Shown here piece after piece: positions 26,484 through 35,825 of a stretch of DNA of 40,359 nt. The notes under the pieces were generated by a model. It searched no databases. It had not been told where the DNA came from and saw only the letters and a program-made list of their open reading frames with translations. The first letter of the stretch is position 1; each line of letters opens with the position of its first letter. Both the position numbers and the translations under genes were made by a program. The DNA lies in the NCBI GenBank assembly GCA_023252235.1, contig JAHEXH010000006.1, positions 1 through 40,359 on the forward strand. Direction: 5' to 3'. The stretch is from Nitrosotalea sp. Its GTDB lineage: Archaea; Thermoproteota; Nitrososphaeria; Nitrososphaerales; Nitrosopumilaceae.

Positions 26484-27226
26484 GATTCTACCTCATTAGC
26501 TCTTTCGATAATCAAGTCGATCATTTTTTCATCAGCACCTATGTGTTGTGTGATTAGAACTTTCTTCAATTTGTATTTCTCTAATGCAGGCTTGAGATCG
26601 GCATTGATATCTGTTTTTACATGCGCACCCTCATGTAAAAAGTAAAATACAACAACAAGAACCTCAGGGTTTCTTTCTTTACAAATTTGTATTCCTTGTT
26701 CTATATTTGGTTCTTCAATTTCTAAGAAACAATGATCAACATTTCTGTATGAATGACGAAGTTCATCCACAACATATTTTATTGAAATTTTTGCGTTTGG
26801 ATCTTTACTTCCATGCCCAATTACCAAGACATCTATTTTGTCATTTGTTAATGAACTTCCATCTTTTTTCAACGCTGACTTGATTCTATTTTCTACTAAT
26901 TTTACAAGAGTCATATGCATGGACATGGGTTTAGTAACAAGAAATTTCACATCTGCTGTTGCCTGATATTTCATAACTTCTGTAACGGCTGCTTTTACTT
27001 TTTTTCCAGGATACAAGAAATATGGTACTATAGTAAGAGAATCTATGTCATTTTTTAGACACTTTTTAATTCCATCTTCAATATACGGCGGTGTTACTTC
27101 TAAAAAACAATATTCTACAAAAACATAACCTCCTTTCTTTTTTACCTCTTTGCATATGGTTTCAAGCTCTTCACCGGCTTCCCTTTCTTTACTTCCTCTA
27201 TCTATTAACAGCAAACCACGTTTCAA
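26480..27226 (-). CDS. cbiX: Tandem-domain CbiX sirohydrochlorin cobaltochelatase
   Basis: 248 aa made of two CbiX-like domains. The second (about residues 131-245) has the metal-binding pattern GHGSKDPN (H138) and FLHEGAHVKTDI (H198, H202). In the first domain the matching sites read DRGSKE (R10) and YPGKKVKAAV, so the chelating histidines are lost and only the second half looks catalytic. The enzyme inserts cobalt into sirohydrochlorin to start the anaerobic corrin branch. The start is TTG, supported by an AAGGAGAC ribosome-binding sequence just upstream. It overlaps cbiG by four bases and cbiC by four bases. Confidence 0.9.
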   Translation of the reverse strand: MKRGLLLIDRGSKEREAGEELETICKEVKKKGGYVFVEYCFLEVTPPYIEDGIKKCLKNDIDSLTIVPYFLYPGKKVKAAVTEVMKYQATADVKFLVTKPMSMHMTLVKLVENRIKSALKKDGSSLTNDKIDVLVIGHGSKDPNAKISIKYVVDELRHSYRNVDHCFLEIEEPNIEQGIQICKERNPEVLVVVFYFLHEGAHVKTDINADLKPALEKYKLKKVLITQHIGADEKMIDLIIERANEVES

Positions 27227-28290
27227 TTTGGTCTCCTTGCTATTGCTATGGTAAGATTGGGTGGAAATTTGTGTTTCTGAACAATTAGTTCTCCTCCACC
27301 AGAGGCCTTTATTGCAGCAGCCTCTGATACACTTGATGTTCCCTCAAATGTCTGTACAACATCTGAAGGATTAGGTATGTTTATGGTAGAGAGAACCTCT
27401 TTGTCAAAATATTCTGTTGGCACCTTCATCTCCTCTGATAACTCTTGTAATCCCTTTACATCAACTTCTTTTTTAATTGATGCAAATTTTGCTATAGATT
27501 TTGGGCTTAGCTGAAATTTAGACAGACAAAAATTCATTCCTTCCCTAATGATATCTTTGGTAGTATCCCAATGCAGACCTACTCCAACAACTAGTGTCTT
27601 TGGTCTATACATTACAACACGATCTTGGATTTCTTTATTTTCTATTATTTTATCAGAAATGATGAGAAATCCTTTACAGTCTGATTCTACAAGCTCACTA
27701 AAAGATTTGTAAATGTGAACATTTTTTGGAATCTCTTTCTTTGGGAGCCACCAATCCTTTTCGCCTGCATCTTGGAAAACACCAATTTTTTCTTCATTTA
27801 CCATAAATGCACTAACCTTAGTAACACTGGAACTTTCATCTATGCTCCAACCAAACTCCTTTCCAAGCAGATCAACAGCAATTGTCTTGTTTACATCTGC
27901 TGCTGTAGTAACAACTGGAGTTGCATTAAGAGTGGATGCTATTTTTTCGGTAAGTTCGTTTGCACCACCCAGATGGCCTGAGAGTGTACTTATTACAAAT
28001 TTTGCTGTATCATCTATAACTACTACTGCAGGATCTGTTTTTTTGTCTTTCATATGTGGCGCAATCAATCTAATTACTGCGCCCAAAGAAAAAATACATA
28101 CTAGTGCACTATGATTTTCAAATAATTCTTTTATCTTTAAAGTAGTTGACTCGTCAAACCACTCAATATCTTTTCTTTCTTGATGGAATTTTGAGGGTAC
28201 AAATATCTTCCATGAAGGAAAATGATTCTTGAGTGAAGATGCTATGTCAATACCGTTCTTTGTTATTGCAATTATGGCTACGCTATCCAC
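27223..28290 (-). CDS. cbiG: Cobalt-precorrin-5A hydrolase
   Basis: 355 aa with the three CbiG parts: an N-terminal domain (FSLGAVIRLIAPHMKDKKTDPAV is represented by FSLGAVIRLIAPH, then STLSGHLGGANELT), a middle domain and a C-terminal domain with VVGVGLHWDT, SIKKEVD and SVSEAAAI. It opens the delta-lactone of cobalt-precorrin 5A and releases acetaldehyde. The GTG start at 28290 follows the cbiD stop by 12 bases, and its end overlaps cbiX. Confidence 0.94.
   Translation of the reverse strand: MDSVAIIAITKNGIDIASSLKNHFPSWKIFVPSKFHQERKDIEWFDESTTLKIKELFENHSALVCIFSLGAVIRLIAPHMKDKKTDPAVVVIDDTAKFVISTLSGHLGGANELTEKIASTLNATPVVTTAADVNKTIAVDLLGKEFGWSIDESSSVTKVSAFMVNEEKIGVFQDAGEKDWWLPKKEIPKNVHIYKSFSELVESDCKGFLIISDKIIENKEIQDRVVMYRPKTLVVGVGLHWDTTKDIIREGMNFCLSKFQLSPKSIAKFASIKKEVDVKGLQELSEEMKVPTEYFDKEVLSTINIPNPSDVVQTFEGTSSVSEAAAIKASGGGELIVQKHKFPPNLTIAIARRPN
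27231..27238 (-). promoter_or_regulatory. Ribosome binding site for cbiX
   Basis: AAGGAGAC on the minus strand lies four bases before the TTG at 27226. It supports this TTG as the real start inside the end of cbiG. Confidence 0.6.
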
Positions 28291-28302
28291 AAAGTTGTTT
28301 TT

Positions 28303-29418
28303 TTAGGTCTTAAGATATTTGTTACTCTTTGGAAAAACTCCTATCACCTTACCATCAAAATCAAACATGATTACCTCGATCTCAAACTTGTTATCTGAAT
28401 ATTTTACAAGTTGTTTGTGAGCCTCTAAACAGACCATGTTGAAATAGTCAATTATGTTTCTTTCATTTATAATTTCAAATACATGCCTTGCAGTGTTTGC
28501 CTTTTTGATACTGTTTATGACATCTTGTGGTGCTCCACATCTTTTAGCCAAATCTGCAAGAAACTCCATGTCAACCTTTGAGCCCTTTACATGAGTCTGT
28601 TTTACACCCATTGCCATCTTTGCTAGCTTTCCAACAAATCCTGCAACATAGGCTTTCTTAATCTCCTTCTTTGCACAAACCTGGACAGTATATCCTGAAA
28701 AATCCCCCATCTGGACAAAACAGTGGTCTGGTAAATCAATTATCTTCCTTGAAAAATCCTCACTTCTTCCACCCGTTGTCAAAACAACAGTGTCATCTCC
28801 CATGGCTCTAGTAACCTCAATACTTTGTCTAATTGATGCAGCAAAAGATGCTGTAGAATATGGAACAACAATGCCACTTGTTCCTAGGATTGAAATGCCT
28901 CCAATGATTCCAAGTCTTGGATTGTCTGTCTTGAGAGCAAGCTCTCTTCCCTTTGGCACTGATATCATCACTTTGATTCCGTTTTTTACAAGAATATCTT
29001 TTGCTATCTCTAGAATGTTTTCTTTTATCATTTTTTTAGGAGTAGGATTTATGGCGGCAGCACCTATCTCTAATCCTAGTCCAGGTTTGGTAACTCTGCC
29101 AACTCCTTCTCCACCATCAATTTCTATCTCTCCAAGTTTTTCAGTCAGTGATACCTCTGTTATTATTTCAGCTCCATGGGTAACATCAGGATCATCTCCA
29201 CCGTCTTTTATCACCACACATATGGAATTACATTTACTAAATTCACAATTTTCAATTTTTATTCGAATCCGAGATTTTTTGGGTAAGGTAACATCAACAA
29301 AATCTGTTTTCTTTTGATCTATGATCGAAAGTATTGCAGCTTTTGCTCCAGCTGTTGCTGAAGTTCCTGTTGTAAAACCTGTTCTTAGTTTTCCCTTTGG
29401 TTTGTCTTCCTCTCCCAT
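28303..29418 (-). CDS. cbiD: Cobalt-precorrin-5B C1-methyltransferase
   Basis: 371 aa. The family start LRTGFTTGTSATAGAKAA, KDGGDDPDVTHGA, GEGVGRVTKPGL and VLTTGGRSE are all present. It methylates C1 of the corrin ring with S-adenosylmethionine, which MetK in this window supplies. It is the first gene of the minus-strand cbiD-G-X-C operon. An antisense open frame of 175 codons on the plus strand is a shadow. Confidence 0.95.
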   Translation of the reverse strand: MGEEDKPKGKLRTGFTTGTSATAGAKAAILSIIDQKKTDFVDVTLPKKSRIRIKIENCEFSKCNSICVVIKDGGDDPDVTHGAEIITEVSLTEKLGEIEIDGGEGVGRVTKPGLGLEIGAAAINPTPKKMIKENILEIAKDILVKNGIKVMISVPKGRELALKTDNPRLGIIGGISILGTSGIVVPYSTASFAASIRQSIEVTRAMGDDTVVLTTGGRSEDFSRKIIDLPDHCFVQMGDFSGYTVQVCAKKEIKKAYVAGFVGKLAKMAMGVKQTHVKGSKVDMEFLADLAKRCGAPQDVINSIKKANTARHVFEIINERNIIDYFNMVCLEAHKQLVKYSDNKFEIEVIMFDFDGKVIGVFPKSNKYLKT

Positions 29419-29457
29419 GGGATGACTTATTTTCTTACGTATTAATCCCTTATCAGA

Positions 29458-29898
29458 TCATTTCAATATGCTTGATAGAATTATCCAGAGAAAAATCACT
29501 CCTAACCCTACATATAGTATTAGATGGGTACTCATGGGGGATGACTTTTTTTCCTGATTATGGTCGTAATCTTGAGTTTCTTTTGCTCCAAACTCATGTC
29601 TGAATTCAGCAAAGTTTGATCCAAAATGAAATTCATCATTTGCTGTCTTATCGTATTTTTTCCAAAAATCGGAATATTTTGTGGCGACTTCGTTCTCTGA
29701 AATTTTTTCTTTCTTTTTTTCCTCGTTTCTTAACTGTTGATAAGCTTCTGTTATACTCTTGAATTTCTCTCCTTCACTATCATCTTTATTCCTGTCTGGA
29801 TGATATTTCAAAGAAAGTCGTCTGTATGCATTTTTTATCTCCTTTTGTGAAGCGCCTACTTGGACACCTAAAATCTGATGACAGTCTGCTATATTCAA
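29458..29898 (-). CDS. J-domain protein with C-terminal membrane segment
   Basis: 146 aa starting at TTG. Residues about 4-70 are a J domain with the HPD motif (H33-D35) that stimulates DnaK ATPase. A charged, Lys/Glu-rich middle region lacks the Gly/Phe and zinc domains of DnaJ. The last ~20 residues (about 125-145) are one hydrophobic helix, so it is a tail-anchored co-chaperone with the J domain in the cytoplasm. The nearby genes give no clear partner. Confidence 0.85.
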   Translation of the reverse strand: MNIADCHQILGVQVGASQKEIKNAYRRLSLKYHPDRNKDDSEGEKFKSITEAYQQLRNEEKKKEKISENEVATKYSDFWKKYDKTANDEFHFGSNFAEFRHEFGAKETQDYDHNQEKKSSPMSTHLILYVGLGVIFLWIILSSILK

Positions 29899-29956
29899 CT
29901 ATGATATAATACGATAAAGACCAAAATTAATTTGTCGGCATTATTCATGTTTTTGT

Positions 29957-30826
29957 ATGAATCAAAGTAGGTCAGTCGTAATTACTGGTACAAATGGCTT
30001 TGTTGGAAAGAACGTAGGCAAGTTTCTCTCAAAAAATGGATTTCAGATTGTAGGTATAGTGCGTAAAGGGAAGAAAAAGACAGTAAATTTTGGGCGAGTA
30101 ATAACATCTAAAACCTTTTCTGAAAATAATCTTGTATCAAAACTAAAAGGTTGTGATGCACTATTACACTTTGTAGGTCAAGGAAGACAAACTGTAGATT
30201 CGGATTATGAGCAAGTAAATGTCTCTCTTACTAAAAATATCATTAATCTCTGTAAAAAAGCAAAAATAAAAAAAATAATTTACATTAGTGGTCTTGGAGT
30301 TGATGAATCCACCACACTTGGTTATTTTATATCCAAATACAAAGCCGAGCAAGAAATAATCCACTCTGGACTTGATTATACTATTCTTAGAGCATCATAT
30401 ATTATAGGAAAAGATGATCCTTTCTCAAAAAATCTACAAAGGCAAATAAAAAAAGGCAAAGTTGTAATTCCTGGCTCTGGTAATTATCGATTCCAGCCAA
30501 TTTTCATAGATGATGTATCTGATGTTGTTATGAAATCTATTACTGAAAATCTATTTTCAAATAAAATACTAGATTTGGTAGGACCTCAGATAATAAGCTA
30601 CAATACTTTTGTCAGGGAATTTATAGGTGGAAGGAAAATAAAGATAGAAAAAATTGACTTTGAATCCGCTTATCATGATGCTTTACATAATAAGGGTCCC
30701 TTTGGCATTGATGATCTAAGTATAATGATTGGTGATTATATTGGAAATTACAGAAGACTTGCAAGCCTTGCACAAATGAAATTTACAAAATATGGTGAGG
30801 TCTTAAAGTCCAGCGGCCTTTCTTAA
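29957..30826 (+). CDS. NAD(P)-dependent epimerase/atypical SDR protein
   Basis: 289 aa. Rossmann motif [10 protein letters not shown] (residues 10-19), YISGLG, a YFISK (YxxxK) catalytic pair and [11 protein letters not shown] are typical of atypical short-chain dehydrogenases like NDUFA9-type or NmrA-related proteins. The substrate is unknown. The last 24 bases overlap, tail to tail, with the 3' end of metK. Confidence 0.82.
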   Translation: MNQSRSVVITGTNGFVGKNVGKFLSKNGFQIVGIVRKGKKKTVNFGRVITSKTFSENNLVSKLKGCDALLHFVGQGRQTVDSDYEQVNVSLTKNIINLCKKAKIKKIIYISGLGVDESTTLGYFISKYKAEQEIIHSGLDYTILRASYIIGKDDPFSKNLQRQIKKGKVVIPGSGNYRFQPIFIDDVSDVVMKSITENLFSNKILDLVGPQIISYNTFVREFIGGRKIKIEKIDFESAYHDALHNKGPFGIDDLSIMIGDYIGNYRRLASLAQMKFTKYGEVLKSSGLS

Positions 30827-31966
30827 AACTTCTGCCTTGTCTGTTTTTTCCCATGTAAATTCTGGCTCACTCCTTCCAAAATGTCCATAAGCTGCAGTCT
30901 TTCTATATATTGCACTCTTTAATTTTAACTGAGAAATAATAGCAGAGGGCCTCATGTCAAAATGCTTTCTTACTATATTTTCAATCTGTTCTTCAGGAAT
31001 TTTATTCGTATCAAATGTATTTACCATAAGAGAGACTGGTTCTGCCACTCCTATTGCATATGCAACCTGTACTTCACATTTGTCAGCAAGTCCAGCTGCA
31101 ACAACATTCTTTGCAATGTATCTGCACATGTAACATGCTGATCTGTCTACCTTTGATGGATCTTTTCCAGAAAAGGCGCCGCCTCCATGTCTTCCCATAC
31201 CGCCATATGTATCGACAATTATTTTTCTACCAGTAAGACCTGCATCTCCTGGAGGACCTCCTATGACAAATCTGCCAGTTGGATTAACATGAATTTTGAT
31301 CTTATCATCCCACAATTTTCCACAAACTGGTTTGATTACTTTTTCAATTATCTCTTTTCTGATCTGTTCATTTGTGATCTCAGGGGAATGCTGTGTTGAA
31401 ATTACAATAGCATCAATACGTTTTGGCTTACCATTATCATATTCTACTGTAACCTGAGACTTGCCATCTGGTCTAGCCCATGGAATCTCTTTTTTCTTTC
31501 TTGCATCGGCAAGACGTTTTGTTAACTTGTGTGCAAGTAAAATTGGCATAGGCATCAAATCTTCTGTCTCATTTGTTGCATATCCGAACATGAGACCTTG
31601 GTCTCCAGCCCCTTGATCTTTATTCTCATTGGCAGAAACTCCCATTGATATGTCGGGACTTTGCGCATGAAGTGAAATTAAAACACTGCAAGAATCTGCA
31701 TCAAAACCGTATTGCGGATTATCGTATCCTATCTCTCTAATAGTTTTTCTTACTACATCCTGTATGTCAAATCTTGCCTTTGATGTAACCTCACCAGCTA
31801 CTACGACAACACCTGTAGTGGTCAAAGTCTCTACTGCTACTCTTGAATCTGGATCTTGTTTTAGAAATTCATCCAAAATTGCATCAGATATTTGATCACA
31901 AATCTTGTCCGGATGACCCTCTGTAACTGATTCTGAAGTAAATAGGTAGCTTCTAGAAGAGGCCAT
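30803..31966 (-). CDS. metK: S-adenosylmethionine synthetase, bacterial type
   Basis: 387 aa. The bacterial/eukaryotic MAT pattern is complete: [52 protein letters not shown] and [16 protein letters not shown], ending with YGHFGR. Most archaea use a divergent MAT with other motifs, so this is likely an acquired gene. It makes SAM from methionine and ATP for the corrin methyltransferases and other enzymes. It follows the LSm gene by 11 bases, probably in one transcript. Confidence 0.96.
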   Translation of the reverse strand: MASSRSYLFTSESVTEGHPDKICDQISDAILDEFLKQDPDSRVAVETLTTTGVVVVAGEVTSKARFDIQDVVRKTIREIGYDNPQYGFDADSCSVLISLHAQSPDISMGVSANENKDQGAGDQGLMFGYATNETEDLMPMPILLAHKLTKRLADARKKKEIPWARPDGKSQVTVEYDNGKPKRIDAIVISTQHSPEITNEQIRKEIIEKVIKPVCGKLWDDKIKIHVNPTGRFVIGGPPGDAGLTGRKIIVDTYGGMGRHGGGAFSGKDPSKVDRSACYMCRYIAKNVVAAGLADKCEVQVAYAIGVAEPVSLMVNTFDTNKIPEEQIENIVRKHFDMRPSAIISQLKLKSAIYRKTAAYGHFGRSEPEFTWEKTDKAEVLRKAAGL

Positions 31967-31977
31967 AACTGATTTTC

Positions 31978-32223
31978 CTATAACTCATTTTCTAATTTTA
32001 TGAAAAGTACGTTGTTTCCTCTAACTATAACTCTGCCGTAGTTTGCAATTATTTTACCATTGCTTATCTCTTCAGCATCTGTCATGATTAGATTCATGTA
32101 TGAATCTACATTGTTCATTTTACCTTTGTATTCTATTTCACTTTTTAGTCTGACTGTAACTTTTTTGTTAATGCCCTTTTGAAGTGTAGTTAAAGGTCTT
32201 TTTGGAGTTGCTGCTTGTGACAA
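31978..32223 (-). CDS. LSm/Sm-like RNA-binding protein
   Basis: 81 aa. The Sm1 motif ([24 protein letters not shown] in parts: [19 protein letters not shown]) and the Sm2 motif ([14 protein letters not shown]) are both present, so it should form a heptameric ring that binds U-rich RNA. The start is TTG. It is upstream of metK on the same strand and divergent from the RadB-like gene. Confidence 0.93.
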   Translation of the reverse strand: MSQAATPKRPLTTLQKGINKKVTVRLKSEIEYKGKMNNVDSYMNLIMTDAEEISNGKIIANYGRVIVRGNNVLFIKLENEL

Positions 32224-32298
32224 TCACAAATCACTTGTCACCACTGCTTGAAATAGGGAATAAAAGCCTTCCCGATCATCCCTTATACTCTTTAATTT

Positions 32299-32970
32299 GT
32301 GATAATTTCTAGATTAAAATTGATTTCAACTGGTCTTCTAGGACTTGATGAACTACTTGGGGGTGGCATAGTAGCTGGTACGATAATCGATATTTTTGGA
32401 CCAGGAGGAAGTGGAAAAACACAACTTGCAATGCAAATTTCTCTAAATTCGTTACAAGATGGAATCGTATTGTATCAAGATACTACGGGTGGATTTAGAC
32501 CGGAAAGGATGTTACAGCTAATCAAACTAAAAGATTTGCAATCTTCACTTCTTGATAACATGATTATAGCAAGAATCACAAATACCGCAGAACAATTTGA
32601 GTATGTAAAAAAAATATCTGAGCTGAGACCTAAATTAGTTGTAATAGAGAACATAACTGATCTGTTTACATTTGAATATTCTAGAGAAACAAATTCCCTT
32701 GAAAAACATGTTAGATTTATGGAGTATATGCATTTGCTCAGTATGACCTCGATTAATACAAGGATTCCAATAATTGTAACTAATATTGTAAGAAGCTCAG
32801 ATGATCAGGAAATTGAATCCCTGAATAAATCAATTAGCATGTTTACTCACAAGAAAATCAAACTTCAAAAAGACGGACAAGTATACAAGGCTCAAGTATT
32901 GCCTTCATTTGGAAAAAAGAAAGAGATAGTATACAAGATAACTGAAGCAGGACTGGCAGAATTATCTTAA
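32299..32970 (+). CDS. radB: RadB/RecA-superfamily ATPase
   Basis: 223 aa, the compact size of RadB. The Walker A motif GPGGSGKT is at residues 34-41, with the preceding TGLLGLDELLGGG and a Walker B like KLVVIENITDLF. There is no N-terminal helix-hairpin-helix domain, as in RadB and unlike RadA. RadB-like proteins are recombinase paralogues that help homologous recombination. The GTG start is preceded by an AATAAAAG element at about 32260-32267. It sits beside Lhr and RPA genes. Confidence 0.8.
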   Translation: MIISRLKLISTGLLGLDELLGGGIVAGTIIDIFGPGGSGKTQLAMQISLNSLQDGIVLYQDTTGGFRPERMLQLIKLKDLQSSLLDNMIIARITNTAEQFEYVKKISELRPKLVVIENITDLFTFEYSRETNSLEKHVRFMEYMHLLSMTSINTRIPIIVTNIVRSSDDQEIESLNKSISMFTHKKIKLQKDGQVYKAQVLPSFGKKKEIVYKITEAGLAELS

Positions 32971-32979
32971 CCTATTTAT
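32971..32979 (+). promoter_or_regulatory. TATA-like box for the 42-aa membrane peptide
   Basis: CCTATTTAT is centred about 26 nt before the ATG at 33002, just after the RadB-like stop codon. It favours that ATG over the in-frame GTG or ATG codons upstream. Confidence 0.45.
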
Positions 32980-33001
32980 CACTGTGGTAATAATGGTGGA
33001 C

Positions 33002-33130
33002 ATGGCAGGAATTTTTGATTATATACCAATTATCTCTGTTGTTTTATTTGGTATAGGTTTAGTTGGTGTAATGGTATACGAGCGATCTAGAACAAGACAA
33101 AGCAAAGAACCCGAGTCATCTACTACTTGA
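33002..33130 (+). CDS. Small single-span membrane protein (42 aa)
   Basis: 42 aa. A hydrophobic segment at about residues 6-25 (IPIISVVLFGIGLVGVMV) is followed by a basic stretch YERSRTRQSK and an acidic/Ser/Thr end. This fits a small single-span membrane protein with its C-terminus inside. In-frame ATG codons also occur at 32993 and 33002; the second agrees with the TATA spacing. The C-terminal codons overlap the open frame upstream of the Lhr helicase. Unknown function. Confidence 0.55.
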   Translation: MAGIFDYIPIISVVLFGIGLVGVMVYERSRTRQSKEPESSTT

Positions 33131-33221
33131 GTTAGAAAAAAAATTTCGTAGTCTTGGTTTTGAAAGTTTAACTGAGATACAAAAGAAGGCTGTTCCTATA
33201 ATATTTCAAAAGATTGACTCG

Positions 33222-35825
33222 TTGGTAATTGCACCAACGGGTTCTGGAAAGACTGAGACTGCAGTAATTCCTATCTTTGCACGAGTTGCAAAATCTAAAA
33301 AACAAGACAAAATAAAAATACTTTACGTCACTCCACTTCGCGCACTCAATAGGGACGTCTTTAAGAGAATTATTCATTATGCTGAAACCGAGGGTCTTCG
33401 AATCGAGGTAAGACATGGAGACACATCACAATCAATGAGGCGAAAGATAAATCTCTCACCGCCTGACATATTGATAACCACACCTGAAACGATCATAATT
33501 CTGTTAACACAAGTTGGAATGCTAAAGGCTCTTGATGAGCTTGAATGGATAGTATTAGATGAAGTACACGAACTTTTAGGGAACGAAAGAGGTGCACAAC
33601 TTTCACTTAGTCTTGAAAGACTGCAGGCAAACACCAAATATCCAATTACAAGAGTAGGACTTTCTGCAACAGTAGGAAATATCGGAGAAGCTGCCAAGTT
33701 TGTAGTTGGAACAAAAAGAAAGTGTAGGATAATTGAAGATCACTCAATTAGAAAGTATGATGTTGAGGTAAAATACATCGAAGGTACAATCACAGATGTA
33801 GTAGACCATATCATAGATTATGTCACAAAAAATTATCCATCTTCTCCGGTATTGTTATTTACTAACACTAGGGGCGAATCTGAATATCTTGCATCAGTTC
33901 TAAAGGAGAGATCTAGTCTTGCAATAGAGTTACACCATGGTTCTCTTTCTCAACAGGTTCGTGAAGAAACTGAAGAAACACTCAAGGAAGGAAAACCTGG
34001 AATAGTTGTTTGTACTTCATCGCTTGAGCTTGGCCTTGATATCGGCTCTGTCGAACTTGTGATTCACTATGGATCTCCAAGACAAGTATCAAAGCTTATG
34101 CAAAGAATTGGACGAAGCAGACACACAAGAGGATCTTCTGCAAAAGGGCTGATTGTAACAAACAATCCTGACGATGAAATTGAAGCTCTTGCAATTTTAG
34201 AGCGTGTCAAGGAAAAATCTATAGAGGATCAGATAGTTCACGACGGGGCACTAGACGTTCTTGCACATCACCTAGTTGGAATGACCATGCAATTTGGCAA
34301 AGTCTCACTTGACTTTGCACTAAATATGGTGACACAGGCATATTCATTTAGAAACATAACTGCCCAAGAACTTCTTGCAGTACTTGAGGTTCTACATAAT
34401 GGTTCGATTATTTATCTAGACAAAGAAGAGATGACATTTACAAAAAAAGGTCGTTCATTTAGATATTATTTTGAGAATCTCTCAACAATTCCTGACATTT
34501 TAAAATTCAAAGTGTTTGATACTGTATCCAAGAAGATAATCGGCAGCCTTGACCAGAGGTTTGTAGGAGATAATGGGGAACAAGGCAGTGTATTTGTGTT
34601 GAGAGGCATGCAATGGCGAATTCTAAACGTAGATGATAAATCTCTTAAAGTAAACGTAGAGCCTATCCAGTCTGCTGGAATAAACGTGCCATATTGGGAA
34701 GGTGAGAACATTCCAGTTGATTACGCTACGGCAAAAAAAGTCGGCATGGTCAGAACCAAAACAATTGTCACACATTTTACAAATAAAATAATTGATAACC
34801 TAAAACTGGATATCATTCCAGATGAACAAAATATTGTTGTGGAATCCCAAAGAGCAAGAAATACTATAGTAATACATTCTTGCTTTGGAACTAGAATCAA
34901 TTCCACACTTGCAATGTTGCTCTCTGCAATGCTCTCTGCAAAAAGTGGATATCTTGTGGACTCTAGGTCTGACGCTTACAGGATTATGCTTTCATCAAAT
35001 GGAAGGCTGTTGGAAAAAGCCGTTCTTGATACTCTTGTGGATGACTATAACCTTCAGGAAATTGTTCAAGCCTCACTTGCTGGAACACATAATGTAAACT
35101 GGAGAACCTGGTGTGTAGCAAAAAAGTTTGGAATTGTCGGAAGAGAGGCAGTTTATGACAGAAAATCTGCAAGATTTCTATATGAAAGATATTCAAAAAC
35201 TGCACTGGCCCAAGAAGCACTCCGTGAACTATTCCATGACAAGTATGATCTACAAAATACCTCTCAAGTATTGGAAAATATACGATCTAAACATGTACAA
35301 ATAAAATGGATTGAAGTGGACATCTTTTCAAAATTAGCTGAACCCATTTTAGATCATACTACAAAGTATTATGCATCTCCTGCAAATATTGACAAGGGAA
35401 TACTGGATTTGGTCAAGTCCAGACTGCTCAAGACAAGACATAGGCTAGTCTGTGTCAGATGCGGCAAGTGGGAAAAAGTGGTAGAGACAAACCAGATAAA
35501 CGAGATTCCATCGTGTCCCTATTGCAAATCACGGCAGGTATCTGCTACTTTTTATTCGGATTATGATCTGCCAAAGATAGTACAAAAAAAGATCGCAGGT
35601 AAAAAAATAACTACGGAGGAAAATCACAAGTTTTCAAGAGCCTGGAAGGTATCATCACTTCTTGCAAATTTTGGCAAGACTGCACTTGTGGTAATGTCAG
35701 GATATGGTGTAGGAGCCGATACTGCTGCACGAATACTACGAAACATGGTTGGTGAAGAAGAACTCTACAAGCAAATTTACGAAGCAGAAAGACAATATGT
35801 AACTACTAGAGGCTTTTGGGACTAG
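33222..35825 (+). CDS. lhr: Lhr-type superfamily 2 DNA/RNA helicase
   Basis: 867 aa from the first canonical codon (TTG at 33222). Motif I APTGSGKTE, DEVHEL (motif II), SATVGN, VCTSSLELGLDIG and RIGRSRH are intact, followed by the winged-helix and Lhr core region and a C-terminal zinc ribbon with CVRCGKW and CPYC. Lhr unwinds DNA forks and hybrids in repair. The same frame is open back to 33072 and codes a good Q motif (LGFESLTEIQKKAVP, about 33153-33197). No ATG, GTG or TTG occurs in that stretch, so the real N-terminus probably starts near 33120-33130 at an unusual codon. The last four bases overlap the convergent RPA gene. Confidence 0.9.
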   Translation: MVIAPTGSGKTETAVIPIFARVAKSKKQDKIKILYVTPLRALNRDVFKRIIHYAETEGLRIEVRHGDTSQSMRRKINLSPPDILITTPETIIILLTQVGMLKALDELEWIVLDEVHELLGNERGAQLSLSLERLQANTKYPITRVGLSATVGNIGEAAKFVVGTKRKCRIIEDHSIRKYDVEVKYIEGTITDVVDHIIDYVTKNYPSSPVLLFTNTRGESEYLASVLKERSSLAIELHHGSLSQQVREETEETLKEGKPGIVVCTSSLELGLDIGSVELVIHYGSPRQVSKLMQRIGRSRHTRGSSAKGLIVTNNPDDEIEALAILERVKEKSIEDQIVHDGALDVLAHHLVGMTMQFGKVSLDFALNMVTQAYSFRNITAQELLAVLEVLHNGSIIYLDKEEMTFTKKGRSFRYYFENLSTIPDILKFKVFDTVSKKIIGSLDQRFVGDNGEQGSVFVLRGMQWRILNVDDKSLKVNVEPIQSAGINVPYWEGENIPVDYATAKKVGMVRTKTIVTHFTNKIIDNLKLDIIPDEQNIVVESQRARNTIVIHSCFGTRINSTLAMLLSAMLSAKSGYLVDSRSDAYRIMLSSNGRLLEKAVLDTLVDDYNLQEIVQASLAGTHNVNWRTWCVAKKFGIVGREAVYDRKSARFLYERYSKTALAQEALRELFHDKYDLQNTSQVLENIRSKHVQIKWIEVDIFSKLAEPILDHTTKYYASPANIDKGILDLVKSRLLKTRHRLVCVRCGKWEKVVETNQINEIPSCPYCKSRQVSATFYSDYDLPKIVQKKIAGKKITTEENHKFSRAWKVSSLLANFGKTALVVMSGYGVGADTAARILRNMVGEEELYKQIYEAERQYVTTRGFWD

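Noticed and set aside
28790-29317. 175-codon plus-strand ORF
   Set aside because: Fully antisense to cbiD in a frame where the real gene's codons leave few stops; no recognisable protein pattern.
29419-29457. Possible leader or riboswitch before cbiD
   Set aside because: Only 39 bases between genes, with no structure like a cobalamin riboswitch.
33136-33143. A8 run as a frameshift site that would link Lhr to an upstream start
   Set aside because: Both other frames meet stop codons just upstream (33128-33130 and 33133-33135), so no simple indel in the run gives a start.
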